From a virus: 40,626 bases of DNA. Location of the stretch: positions 1 to 40,626 of IMG/VR virus record IMGVR_UViG_3300030107_005857; one strand, given 5' to 3'. The position numbers and the translations under genes are program-made. Positions 22,072-27,835 of this stretch are shown here, in pieces. The notes under the pieces were generated by a model. That model was given only the letters and a program-made list of their open reading frames with translations, was not told where the DNA came from and searched no databases. Position 1 is the first letter of the stretch. Every line of letters begins with the position of its first letter.

Positions 22072-22366
22072 TATAACTCAAAGAATATATTGTAAAAAAT
22101 CAGAGATTAAAAAATACGTTAAATCCGTTAAGAGAGTATTGAATAGGTCGTTTAGGTATAGAATAAAACCATTTAGCGAACAAAAAATTATGATAGAGAT
22201 TCACGATGATATGTGTGTACCTAAACAAAGTAAAGATTTTAGTACTCAAGAACCTAAAGACTTTGATATTATAGCTGAAATTAATTTAGATAGGGCAAGA
22301 AGAAAAAGTTTTAACTATTTAAAAGGATTAAGTATTAAGCAAATGAAAAGGAAAATAAGGAAATGA
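22064..22366 (+). CDS. Hypothetical basic protein, 100 aa
   Basis: Strongly basic (starts MSNITQRIYCKKSEIKKYVK, ends KQMKRKIRK), with a central strand region (QKIMIEIHDDMC). The charge suggests nucleic-acid contact. Overlaps both neighbours by a few bases. No family recognised. Confidence 0.65.
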   Translation: MSNITQRIYCKKSEIKKYVKSVKRVLNRSFRYRIKPFSEQKIMIEIHDDMCVPKQSKDFSTQEPKDFDIIAEINLDRARRKSFNYLKGLSIKQMKRKIRK

Positions 22367-22491
22367 TTATGTATTATATTATGGAAGTATTACAAACACA
22401 AGCATTTGATGTTATTATTCAAACAATAATGTGGGTATCTTTATGGATATTTGTTATTATTAGATTGAATAGAATAGAAAGTAAGCTGTAG
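22363..22491 (+). CDS. Small membrane protein, 42 aa
   Basis: ATG at 22363 overlaps the previous TGA (ATGA). One hydrophobic helix (VIIQTIMWVSLWIFVIIRL) with a short polar end. Ends in TAG sharing its G with the following GTG start. Probably a membrane micropeptide of unknown role. Confidence 0.55.
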   Translation: MIMYYIMEVLQTQAFDVIIQTIMWVSLWIFVIIRLNRIESKL

Positions 22492-22691
22492 TGGGAAAGA
22501 TTAAAGTAATTAAAGAAACAGACAAAGGAAAAGAAGGTATGATCATTATTACACTACCCGATTGGATTATACAATCTATAGGGATATGCTTTGCTTTATT
22601 GGAGTTTGCATTTGCATTTATATTAATTGCATTTGGTATAACGATATTTTGCTTGGTAACATACACGATTATAGACTATTTTCAATTATGA
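22491..22691 (+). CDS. Small membrane protein, 66 aa (GTG start)
   Basis: GTG at 22491 is coupled to the previous stop (TAGTG). After a polar N-terminus (GKIKVIKETDKGKEGMIIIT) a long hydrophobic stretch (GICFALLEFAFAFILIAFG, continuing to LVTYTIIDYF) forms one or two membrane helices. Second of two adjacent membrane proteins; they could act as a pair. Function unknown. Confidence 0.55.
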   Translation: MGKIKVIKETDKGKEGMIIITLPDWIIQSIGICFALLEFAFAFILIAFGITIFCLVTYTIIDYFQL

Positions 22692-22885
22692 ATTGTTGGC
22701 ATTGTAATACAGAGTTAATTTGGGGTGGTGACTTCACTTTTGAAGATTACGGCTTAGAAGATGATGGGATTGTATCTAACCTATCTTGCCCAAATGAAGA
22801 ATGCGAAACATATGTTGAGGTCTATTTAAAATTTAAAGATGAAGAAGATAAGGAAGATAAAACCAATACTAGCGAAAAGGATTGA
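22688..22885 (+). CDS. Zinc-ribbon protein, 65 aa
   Basis: Start chosen at 22688 (ATGA overlap with the previous stop); a longer frame from 22562 would only repeat the membrane gene out of frame. The protein begins MNCWHCNTELIW and has a second Cys pair in LSCPNEECETYVEVYLK, a classic zinc ribbon, followed by an acidic tail. Function unknown. Confidence 0.65.
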   Translation: MNCWHCNTELIWGGDFTFEDYGLEDDGIVSNLSCPNEECETYVEVYLKFKDEEDKEDKTNTSEKD

Positions 22886-23084
22886 TTATGTTAAGTGCAA
22901 AATATGTGATCGGAATACCGATTGTTCACTTATAGATATGGATCGCTCTGTGTGTTATGATTGTATTATACGAATGAGATACGATAGAGAAAAAGAAGAA
23001 GAGAGACGAGAACCATCTCCAATTAGTGAGAAAGATTTTATAGAATTATTAATGATTCTTAAAGAAGGACAAGACCCTTGCTAA
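22839..23084 (+). CDS. Zinc-finger protein, 81 aa (start uncertain)
   Basis: The frame contains VKCKICDRNTDCSLIDMD followed by VCYDCIIRM, i.e. two CxxC pairs and an extra Cys, then a charged helix. The ATG at 22839 lies inside the preceding gene with a 47-bp overlap. A better-placed ATG at 22888 behind AAAAGG is in another frame and yields only 15 codons, so either the long overlap is real or a frameshift exists. The Cys pattern supports this frame. Confidence 0.55.
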   Translation: MKKIRKIKPILAKRIDYVKCKICDRNTDCSLIDMDRSVCYDCIIRMRYDREKEEERREPSPISEKDFIELLMILKEGQDPC

Positions 23085-23093
23085 TTATTTTCT

Positions 23094-23105
23094 ATGATAT
23101 AATAC
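23094..23105 (+). promoter_or_regulatory. Extended -10 promoter candidate for the HNH gene
   Basis: The 12-mer ATGATATAATAC is identical to that at 15606-15617, with TGA-TATAAT (TATAAT at 23098-23103). It precedes the HNH start by 48 bp. No -35 is evident. Confidence 0.5.
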
Positions 23106-23153
23106 TTTTTTTTTATAACTTTAAGGAATCGAATTTTACAAATGGGGTGAAAT

Positions 23154-23651
23154 ATGAAGGTGTGTGCTAGTTGTAAGGTTTCCAAACCTAAAAGAGAATT
23201 CTATATAAACAGAGCAAAGAAAGATGGTCGTCAGTATAGCTGTATCGAGTGCCAAAAAGACTATCATAACAATAAATGGTATGTAAAAAAGAAGGAAGAA
23301 AGGGTAGAACAAATTCGTCAAAACAAACTCCATCGCAAAAGGGTTAGTTATCGAATGATTTTAAAAGATTATTTTTCTAAGGGGTGTATTGATTGTGGTG
23401 AAAAGGACATCAGGGTATTAGAGTTTGATCATGTTCGAGGCGTAAAAAAAAGATTTAAACACAGAAGAACTGAAGGAGTTTCTTATTTGGTGAGATGTGG
23501 TTATTTATGGTCAACAATTAAAAAAGAAATAGATAAATGTGAGGTTCGTTGTTGTAATTGTCATAGGCTAAGAACCTTTAAGCAGTTTAATTATTTAGAT
23601 GATATGAAAGATATTTACAAAGAATATTTAAATAATTTGGAACAAAGTTAG
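23154..23651 (+). CDS. HNH endonuclease, 165 aa
   Basis: Residues 1-40 carry an N-terminal zinc motif (C4, C7, C30, C33). The C-terminal HNH domain shows CIDCG (C78, C81), VLEFDHVRG (D92, H93), EIDKCEVRCCNCHRLRT (N135, H137; C133, C136 ligands). All core HNH residues are in place, so it should be an active metal-dependent nuclease. It sits alone behind its own extended -10 promoter and ends at the 23639 promoter, like an inserted homing-type gene; a packaging or host-DNA cleavage role is the alternative. ATG has GGGGTG upstream. Confidence 0.88.
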   Translation: MKVCASCKVSKPKREFYINRAKKDGRQYSCIECQKDYHNNKWYVKKKEERVEQIRQNKLHRKRVSYRMILKDYFSKGCIDCGEKDIRVLEFDHVRGVKKRFKHRRTEGVSYLVRCGYLWSTIKKEIDKCEVRCCNCHRLRTFKQFNYLDDMKDIYKEYLNNLEQS

Positions 23652-23667
23652 AATTAATGCGTATAAC
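23639..23667 (+). promoter_or_regulatory. GGAACW-class promoter
   Basis: GGAACA (23639-23644), 17-bp spacer, TATAAC (23662-23667), 27 bp before the 81-aa gene. The -35 block lies in the HNH 3' codons. The unit it starts leads into the nuclease/SSB genes. Confidence 0.7.
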
Positions 23668-23694
23668 AACTAAATAACAGATTAAAGGAATAAA

Positions 23695-23940
23695 ATGTTT
23701 TCACAATTAGAAGAATTAAAAACCCTATTATCGAAAGAGATTCATTACGCAGAAGACGATTTTGATAAAGATACAAATAATCATTATTATTTAGGTAAAA
23801 GGGATGGATTAGAAAAAGCCCTTAATTATATAATAAGGATAGAAGCTAAAGAATATAGTGACTTAGATAAGTGGGCTAAAACACAAATGAAAGGAAAGGA
23901 TAACCATGAACATAGAGATAGGAACAATGCAGGACATTAG
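23695..23940 (+). CDS. Hypothetical protein, 81 aa
   Basis: AAAGGAATAAA precedes the ATG. The protein starts MFSQLEELKTLLSKEIHYAE, is helical and charged, and ends in a His/Asn-rich tail. First gene of the 23639 unit; overlaps the next gene by 35 bp. No family recognised. Confidence 0.65.
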   Translation: MFSQLEELKTLLSKEIHYAEDDFDKDTNNHYYLGKRDGLEKALNYIIRIEAKEYSDLDKWAKTQMKGKDNHEHRDRNNAGH

Positions 23941-24109
23941 TATTCATGATGTAAAGAACGCTAAATTTGACTTGGTAACGAAGATGTCTTCGGATTATGT
24001 GAAAGATAAATATTATACCACATTAACAATAAGAACAAAAGATAATAATGTTGTGGATATTAATATTTTCTCAAGTAATAAAGATATGCTAAAGAAATTA
24101 ACTAAATAA
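23906..24109 (+). CDS. Hypothetical protein, 67 aa
   Basis: ATG at 23906 has GGAAAGGA upstream inside the preceding gene. The protein is beta-rich (starts MNIEIGTMQDISIHDVKNAK, later YYTTLTIRTKDNNVVDINIF), suggestive of a small sheet or OB-like fold. Last gene before candidate structured RNA B. Confidence 0.6.
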   Translation: MNIEIGTMQDISIHDVKNAKFDLVTKMSSDYVKDKYYTTLTIRTKDNNVVDINIFSSNKDMLKKLTK

Positions 24110-24114
24110 ATAAC

Positions 24115-24191
24115 TAAGGGCGGGTTTCTTAGGTCTGGCTTTACCCTTTTTGCCCAGACCAACCACAACTACACCCCACATCCCGCCCTTA
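24115..24191 (+). ncRNA. Candidate structured RNA B (10-bp closing stem)
   Basis: TAAGGGCGGG (24115-24124) pairs perfectly with CCCGCCCTTA (24182-24191). Inside, GGTCTGG (24132-24138) pairs with CCAGACC (24154-24160) around a 15-base loop, leaving a CA-rich single strand (24161-24181). The block is far more GC-rich than its surroundings and fills the gap before the Cas4-like gene, which lacks a normal ribosome site. No T-run follows, so it is not a terminator. It could be a 5' UTR regulator, a small RNA or a DNA-level origin or recognition hairpin. Confidence 0.5.
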
Positions 24192-24209
24192 AAATTTTAA
24201 ATAAATACT

Positions 24210-24938
24210 ATGATAAATATTGAAAAAATTTATAAAGATTGGCTAAAAGCAAGAAATACTTTACATTTTAAGAAAAGATATCAAGGACATGAAAAATGGT
24301 TTCATGCTTCTAGTTCTGGAATGTGTTTGCGAAAACATTATTTTCAACACGTTGCTGAAGTGGAACCAAAAGAAGTAGATGAGGAAACTTTAAAGTTGTT
24401 TAGGTTAGGTGATCTAGTACATGAAGATATTCAACAAGCCTTAACTGATTATGCTTTGGCAAATGGATCACAAATTCTTATTGAAAAAGAAATTAGACTC
24501 CCTGAAGTAAATGTTAGAGGGTTTTTAGATATGCTATTAATTGACGATGGTGCTCTGGTAGATATTAAGACTTGCAATGCTTGGAAATGGAAAACATTAT
24601 TTGGTCGTAATCCCGACCCTAATCCTGCTGACAATTACAATTTACAGCTTGGTACATATGGGTGGTGGTATGAAGAAGAATATGGGAACAAATTAAAAAA
24701 ACTAGCGTTATTATATTATAATAAAGATAATTCTAGAATGAGAGAAAAAATTATTCCAGTATCTTATATTGATAAAGCAAAAGAATATTGGCGTAATGTA
24801 AATAAGATTTTTGAAACAGGTAATCCACCAATAGAATTAGGAGTTGCACCTGCATATAAATGGGAATGTAACCCTAAATACTGCAACTTTTATCAAGTCT
24901 GTGGTGGTGGATACAAAGAGAAAGGAGTCGATTTATGA
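24210..24938 (+). CDS. Cas4/RecB-like exonuclease with Fe-S cluster motif, 242 aa
   Basis: Cys39 (SSSGMCLRKHYF) plus C220, C225 and C231 (WECNPKYCNFYQVCGGG) give the four ligands of a Cas4/AddB-type 4Fe-4S cluster. Nuclease residues are H71 (LGDLVHEDI), D107 (RGFLDMLLI), D118 and K120 (LVDIKT), and Q146 (YNLQLGTYGW), matching RecB-family motifs in order. It is probably a DNA end-processing exonuclease working with the SSB-like protein downstream in replication or recombination. There is no nearby CRISPR array. ATG at 24210 has no ribosome site; the upstream hairpin region may matter. Confidence 0.85.
   Translation: MINIEKIYKDWLKARNTLHFKKRYQGHEKWFHASSSGMCLRKHYFQHVAEVEPKEVDEETLKLFRLGDLVHEDIQQALTDYALANGSQILIEKEIRLPEVNVRGFLDMLLIDDGALVDIKTCNAWKWKTLFGRNPDPNPADNYNLQLGTYGWWYEEEYGNKLKKLALLYYNKDNSRMREKIIPVSYIDKAKEYWRNVNKIFETGNPPIELGVAPAYKWECNPKYCNFYQVCGGGYKEKGVDL
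24685..24713 (+). promoter_or_regulatory. Possible intragenic GGAACW-class promoter
   Basis: GGAACA (24685-24690), 17-bp spacer, TATTAT (24708-24713) inside the Cas4-like gene. The match is good, but it lies 220 bp from the next start and may be chance. Confidence 0.25.
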
Positions 24939-25342
24939 GCGACAATAAACAACCAAATTGGGATAAAATAACAGAAGGAAAGATAAGGCATGGTTTTGCC
25001 GTAGAGGCCTTTTCTAAAGATAGAAAACTCGATGGTGATCTTATGAAAGAGATAGATCGTTGGGTATATTTTGTGGTACATGGATACCATGATTTAAAAG
25101 AGGTTCTTAAAAATGGTAAGATGTCCTCAGAGGAAGTAAAAGATGCTATTATTGAAAAGTTTGATGGCGAGGTCATTAAACAAACTGATGAAGAATATAT
25201 AAAAGAACAGATAGAAAAGAATATAGTAGGTCTTAAAAAACAAGATCAAAATAAAATTCTTTATCAACTTAAAAATGGAACTATCACATTGGATAATCTC
25301 CAAGCTTGTCTTGATAAAATTGAAGTAATGCAATCTAGATAA
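24935..25342 (+). CDS. Recombination-module protein of unknown function, 135 aa
   Basis: Overlaps the Cas4-like gene by 4 bp (ATGA). The N-terminal PNWDKITEGKIRHGFAVEAF is a pattern I know from phage proteins beside exonuclease or SSB genes. The C-terminal half is two helical hairpins (LKKQDQNKILYQLKNG, LDNLQACLDKIEVM), like a small helical regulator or zinc-less UBA-like domain. Likely a partner of the nuclease or SSB; function unproven. Confidence 0.6.
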   Translation: MSDNKQPNWDKITEGKIRHGFAVEAFSKDRKLDGDLMKEIDRWVYFVVHGYHDLKEVLKNGKMSSEEVKDAIIEKFDGEVIKQTDEEYIKEQIEKNIVGLKKQDQNKILYQLKNGTITLDNLQACLDKIEVMQSR

Positions 25343-25345
25343 GTA

Positions 25346-25816
25346 ATGTCTGATTATGGAAATGCTTACTATCCACTTGATTTGGAATCGGATAGAGTGT
25401 CTATACCTAAGGGGCGATATACCGCATCTATCGTCAGTTTAGAACTTAATAAAAATATAAAATTTGGTAGGTACATATCAGATGTATTTAAACCGGAATA
25501 CCTTATTGATGTTTCTGAGCATCCTGAATATGAAGATGTCGTTGTCAAAGATGACGGCATTTTCAGGTATAAGGAAATTGATGGATATAAATATGATCCT
25601 AAGAAAAATTGGGGTTTTGCTAAGTTTTTATCTATAATGAAAATACAAAAACTTAATGGGCAACTACCTTTTTTATATTTAAAAGATATTAATAATACAA
25701 AGGTATTAATTGATGTTTATATGAAAACTTTTTTTAATGATATTGATTCTGAAGTTCGCTACCCTGTAGCAAGGGCAATACAATTATTAGAAAAGCAAGA
25801 AGACGTTCCTTTTTAA
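25346..25816 (+). CDS. Single-stranded DNA-binding-like protein, 156 aa
   Basis: The protein has a predicted OB-fold core (PKGRYTASIVSLELNKNIKF, then strands around YISDVFKPEYLID and KVLIDVYMKTF) and ends with EKQEDVPF, like the acidic-aromatic C-terminal tip (DDDIPF) that SSBs use to recruit partner proteins. Placement directly after the exonuclease module fits. Function as the phage SSB is a good but not proven call. The ribosome site is weak (GATAAGTA). Confidence 0.65.
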   Translation: MSDYGNAYYPLDLESDRVSIPKGRYTASIVSLELNKNIKFGRYISDVFKPEYLIDVSEHPEYEDVVVKDDGIFRYKEIDGYKYDPKKNWGFAKFLSIMKIQKLNGQLPFLYLKDINNTKVLIDVYMKTFFNDIDSEVRYPVARAIQLLEKQEDVPF

Positions 25817-26304
25817 TGAAGTTAGATATTAATACAAAAAGAGGACAATCTTCTTTAAAATATGAGAAGTTAATGATTGACAGAATTAATAAACATATAT
25901 GTAAAAAACACAATAAAGACTCTAAGTTAATTGAAACAGATAAAAATATAGACGCTAAGATTGATGGGATTATTGTTAAAGATAATCAATTGTCTGGAGT
26001 TTTTGAATCTAAATGTCGTGATTTAAGTTTGATGCAATTACAAAAATTTGGCTCTTGGCTAATTACTCACGATAAATTAATGGATGGTAAGAAAATATCT
26101 ACACTTTTAAGAGTTCCTTTTATTGGGTTTTTATATTTAATTAAAGATGATATTATAATGTATTGGAAAATAACAGACAAATATGGTGATTTTTTATTCG
26201 ACTATGACATTAAAGAAACGAGAACACAAAAAACAATAAATGGTGGGAGTGTTATTAGAAAAAATGCATTCTTACCTGTAAAATATGGAAATGAATTACT
26301 ATGA
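25816..26304 (+). CDS. PD-(D/E)XK-type nuclease-like protein, 162 aa
   Basis: The core reads NIDAKIDGIIVKD, then LSGVFESKCRD, matching the D (D46 or D50), ExK (E64-S65-K66) signature of the PD-(D/E)XK superfamily; Y16/E17 upstream could be the helical acidic residue. The remainder is a small helical and beta domain (FGSWLITHDKLM). It starts on the SSB-like stop (TAATG). Possible roles are resolvase, DNA repair or host-DNA cleavage. Key residues are intact. Confidence 0.65.
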   Translation: MKLDINTKRGQSSLKYEKLMIDRINKHICKKHNKDSKLIETDKNIDAKIDGIIVKDNQLSGVFESKCRDLSLMQLQKFGSWLITHDKLMDGKKISTLLRVPFIGFLYLIKDDIIMYWKITDKYGDFLFDYDIKETRTQKTINGGSVIRKNAFLPVKYGNELL

Positions 26305-26504
26305 CTAAACAAATTTGTACAGCAACAATTAAGATGAATACAAAGGAAGTATTAAAATGCATTAACGCTTTATCTTATTTTTTAGATAAGTATGTCAATG
26401 AAATGACTAAAGAGTCGTTAGAAGGATATAAAAAATTGTTAAAAGACTATAGAGATATATATGAATCTATGTTAGCAAAAGAAGATGGGGTTGTACATGA
26501 ATAA
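26301..26504 (+). CDS. Hypothetical helical protein, 67 aa
   Basis: ATGA overlap with the previous stop. The sequence is helical (KEVLKCINALSYFLDKYVNE, then LEGYKKLLKDYRDIYESML), suggesting a helical hairpin or dimer. Overlaps the zinc protein by 8 bp. No family recognised. Confidence 0.6.
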   Translation: MTKQICTATIKMNTKEVLKCINALSYFLDKYVNEMTKESLEGYKKLLKDYRDIYESMLAKEDGVVHE

Positions 26505-26661
26505 AAAATATTATAGAGAAGGGATGAGAGATAAGATAGAGTATACATATGAGTGTATTACTTGTGACTTTAATCACATTTCAGACAGTAAAACTCTTTA
26601 TATGCATTGCCCTAGATGTAGAATAAAATTTATTAAATCAAAAATGAGAATAGCGTTATGA
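26497..26661 (+). CDS. Zinc-ribbon protein, 54 aa
   Basis: Two Cys pairs, YECITCDFNH and MHCPRCRIKF, spaced as in FmdB-type or rubredoxin-like zinc ribbons, with a basic C-terminus (KFIKSKMRIAL). Coupled on both sides (8-bp and ATGA overlaps). Function unknown; nucleic-acid binding is likely. Confidence 0.65.
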   Translation: MNKKYYREGMRDKIEYTYECITCDFNHISDSKTLYMHCPRCRIKFIKSKMRIAL

Positions 26662-26996
26662 AAAATCCTAAGAATATAAGAAGAGGTAAACGAAATAGAC
26701 AAAGAGGAGCTGAACTTCAGCGGCAGGCTGTTAAAATGGCTAAAGATTTTGGATTAGAAGCATTTAATCGTGATAGAGGTGGAGCACAACACGAACAAGG
26801 AGATATTGAAATAGAAGGTAGGTATTATGGATGTAAGAGAAGGACAATAATAGCAAAATGGTTAAAACCCGAAAAGAAAGAAGATGGTGTTGTTGTTAGG
26901 GAGGATAGGGGTAAGCCATATATTGTACTAGATTATGAATTTTTTATTAACTTATTATCTATTATGAAGGAATTAACAAATGGCAACAAATCATAA
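26658..26996 (+). CDS. Holliday-junction resolvase/VRR-NUC-like protein with altered active site, 112 aa
   Basis: The layout matches small phage Hjc-like PD-(D/E)XK proteins: a basic N-terminus (RRGKRNRQRGAELQ, E19), GDIEIEG (D49), then YYGCKRR (K60) and a C-terminal strand-helix (KPYIVLDYEFFINLL). In the family the last motif is usually E-V-K-R-R; here Glu is replaced by Gly58 and Val by Cys59. One G-to-A change in GGA would restore Glu. It may be inactive, structural or a diverged nuclease. Overlaps the next gene by 17 bp. Confidence 0.65.
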   Translation: MKNPKNIRRGKRNRQRGAELQRQAVKMAKDFGLEAFNRDRGGAQHEQGDIEIEGRYYGCKRRTIIAKWLKPEKKEDGVVVREDRGKPYIVLDYEFFINLLSIMKELTNGNKS

Positions 26997-27138
26997 GAGA
27001 TTAGGAATTAGAGAAATTATTAGAATTTATGAAAAACTTCATAAAGAAGAAAAGATAGGTCAAAATGGGTCAGCATTTAAAAGGATGAGGACATTACAAA
27101 CCATTTTGAAGAATAGAAAAAAAATGGGTTGGGTTTAA
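26980..27138 (+). CDS. Small basic protein, 52 aa
   Basis: ATG at 26980 lies inside the previous gene behind GAAGGAATT. The peptide begins MATNHKRLGIREIIRIYEKL and remains Lys/Arg-rich, with NGSAFKRMRTLQTILK. Its helical, basic nature suggests DNA binding. Its last codons form the left arm of structured RNA C. Confidence 0.6.
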   Translation: MATNHKRLGIREIIRIYEKLHKEEKIGQNGSAFKRMRTLQTILKNRKKMGWV

Positions 27139-27212
27139 GCAAGACATATTATTCTAAGGAAGAAGTATGACAAATGAAAAGCGTTGGCTCGCAAGACTGC
27201 TTAACCTAACCC
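27126..27212 (+). ncRNA. Candidate structured RNA C / leader region
   Basis: GGGTTGGGTTTAAGCA (27126-27141) pairs with TGCTTAACCTAACCC (27198-27212) with one mismatch and one bulge. Inside are CATA/TATG plus TTCT/AGAA (27145-27169 region) and GCG/CGC hairpins. A ribosome site (AAGGA) and ATG at 27167 also open a 16-codon frame to 27217, starting MTNEKRWLAR, with codon use unlike the neighbouring genes. The region may be a leader-peptide or structured RNA control of the next gene at 27234. Confidence 0.4.
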
Positions 27213-27233
27213 TTTAAACATAAGGAGATCAGG

Positions 27234-27446
27234 ATGCCTGATTTTAAAGTAAAAGACAATAGCTTTAAGCTATGGAAAAATAAATATAAAGAGGATGGAG
27301 ATAAAAAACCCGATTATACTGGTAATGGTATGTTCGATGGCTCCACAAAAGATGTTGCTCTTTGGATCAATAAAGATAAAAATGGTAACAGATACTTGTC
27401 AGGACAACTAAAAGACCCTAAAGGTAAGGATGAAAGTCCTTTTTAA
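27234..27446 (+). CDS. Small DUF736-like protein with SSB-type C-terminus, 70 aa
   Basis: ATG at 27234 follows AAGGAGATCAGG. The pattern NSFKLWKNKYKEDGDKKPDY, then VALWINKDKNGNRYLSGQL, resembles DUF736/SSB-like OB-fold proteins, and the end DESPF resembles an SSB tip. It may bind single-stranded DNA or compete with SSB for partners. It is followed 25 bp later by a strong terminator, so it ends the main early operon. Confidence 0.6.
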   Translation: MPDFKVKDNSFKLWKNKYKEDGDKKPDYTGNGMFDGSTKDVALWINKDKNGNRYLSGQLKDPKGKDESPF

Positions 27447-27470
27447 GGGATAGAATGACTCTATGTAAAA

Positions 27471-27498
27471 TAACAGGCCTAAGGGCCTGTTATTTTTT
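27471..27498 (+). terminator. Intrinsic terminator closing the main early operon
   Basis: TAACAGGCC and GGCCTGTTA form a 9-bp stem with a TAAG loop, followed directly by six T's. Located 25 bp after the DUF736-like stop. Confidence 0.95.
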
Positions 27499-27580
27499 AT
27501 AAAATATTTAATCGATACTTATATCAAAAAAATAATATTATGGCTGTAAACGCTAAATTAGAGGGGGTTTTTTTCAGTAG

Positions 27581-27835
27581 ATGTTTGAAAATTGTAATAA
27601 AACCAATAAAGTATGTGGTTTTTGTGGTAAATCATATTATAATCCTATTGAAGGAAAAAATACCAATAAAGAAATATATTTTTGTGGAATTGCTAGTAGT
27701 TTTGATACTAGGATTTCGTCACTTCCTGATTGTTGGCTTAACATGAGTAAGTCTCAAAGAAGTACTTATAGTAAAAAAAAGAAAGAAGAATTTTTTACAA
27801 TTAACATGAGGAGAAAAAATGGACATAATGGATGA
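27581..27835 (+). CDS. Cys-rich small protein, 84 aa
   Basis: The protein begins MFENCNKTNKVCGFCGKSYY, giving C5, C12 and C15, with two more Cys downstream (YFCGIASS, PDCWLNMS): a possible zinc site. The C-terminal third is basic. The start is preceded by GAGGGGG at some distance. It overlaps the next gene by 17 bp. A longer overlapping frame from 27540 is a shadow. No promoter was found after the terminator at 27.48 kb. Confidence 0.55.
   Translation: MFENCNKTNKVCGFCGKSYYNPIEGKNTNKEIYFCGIASSFDTRISSLPDCWLNMSKSQRSTYSKKKKEEFFTINMRRKNGHNG

Noticed and set aside
22562-22687. N-terminal extension of the zinc-ribbon protein
   Set aside because: It is the out-of-frame shadow of the membrane protein gene; the ATG at 22688 overlaps its stop.
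27540-27746. 68-codon hydrophobic frame
   Set aside because: Overlaps the Cys-rich 84-aa frame, whose cysteine pattern and downstream coupling are more gene-like.
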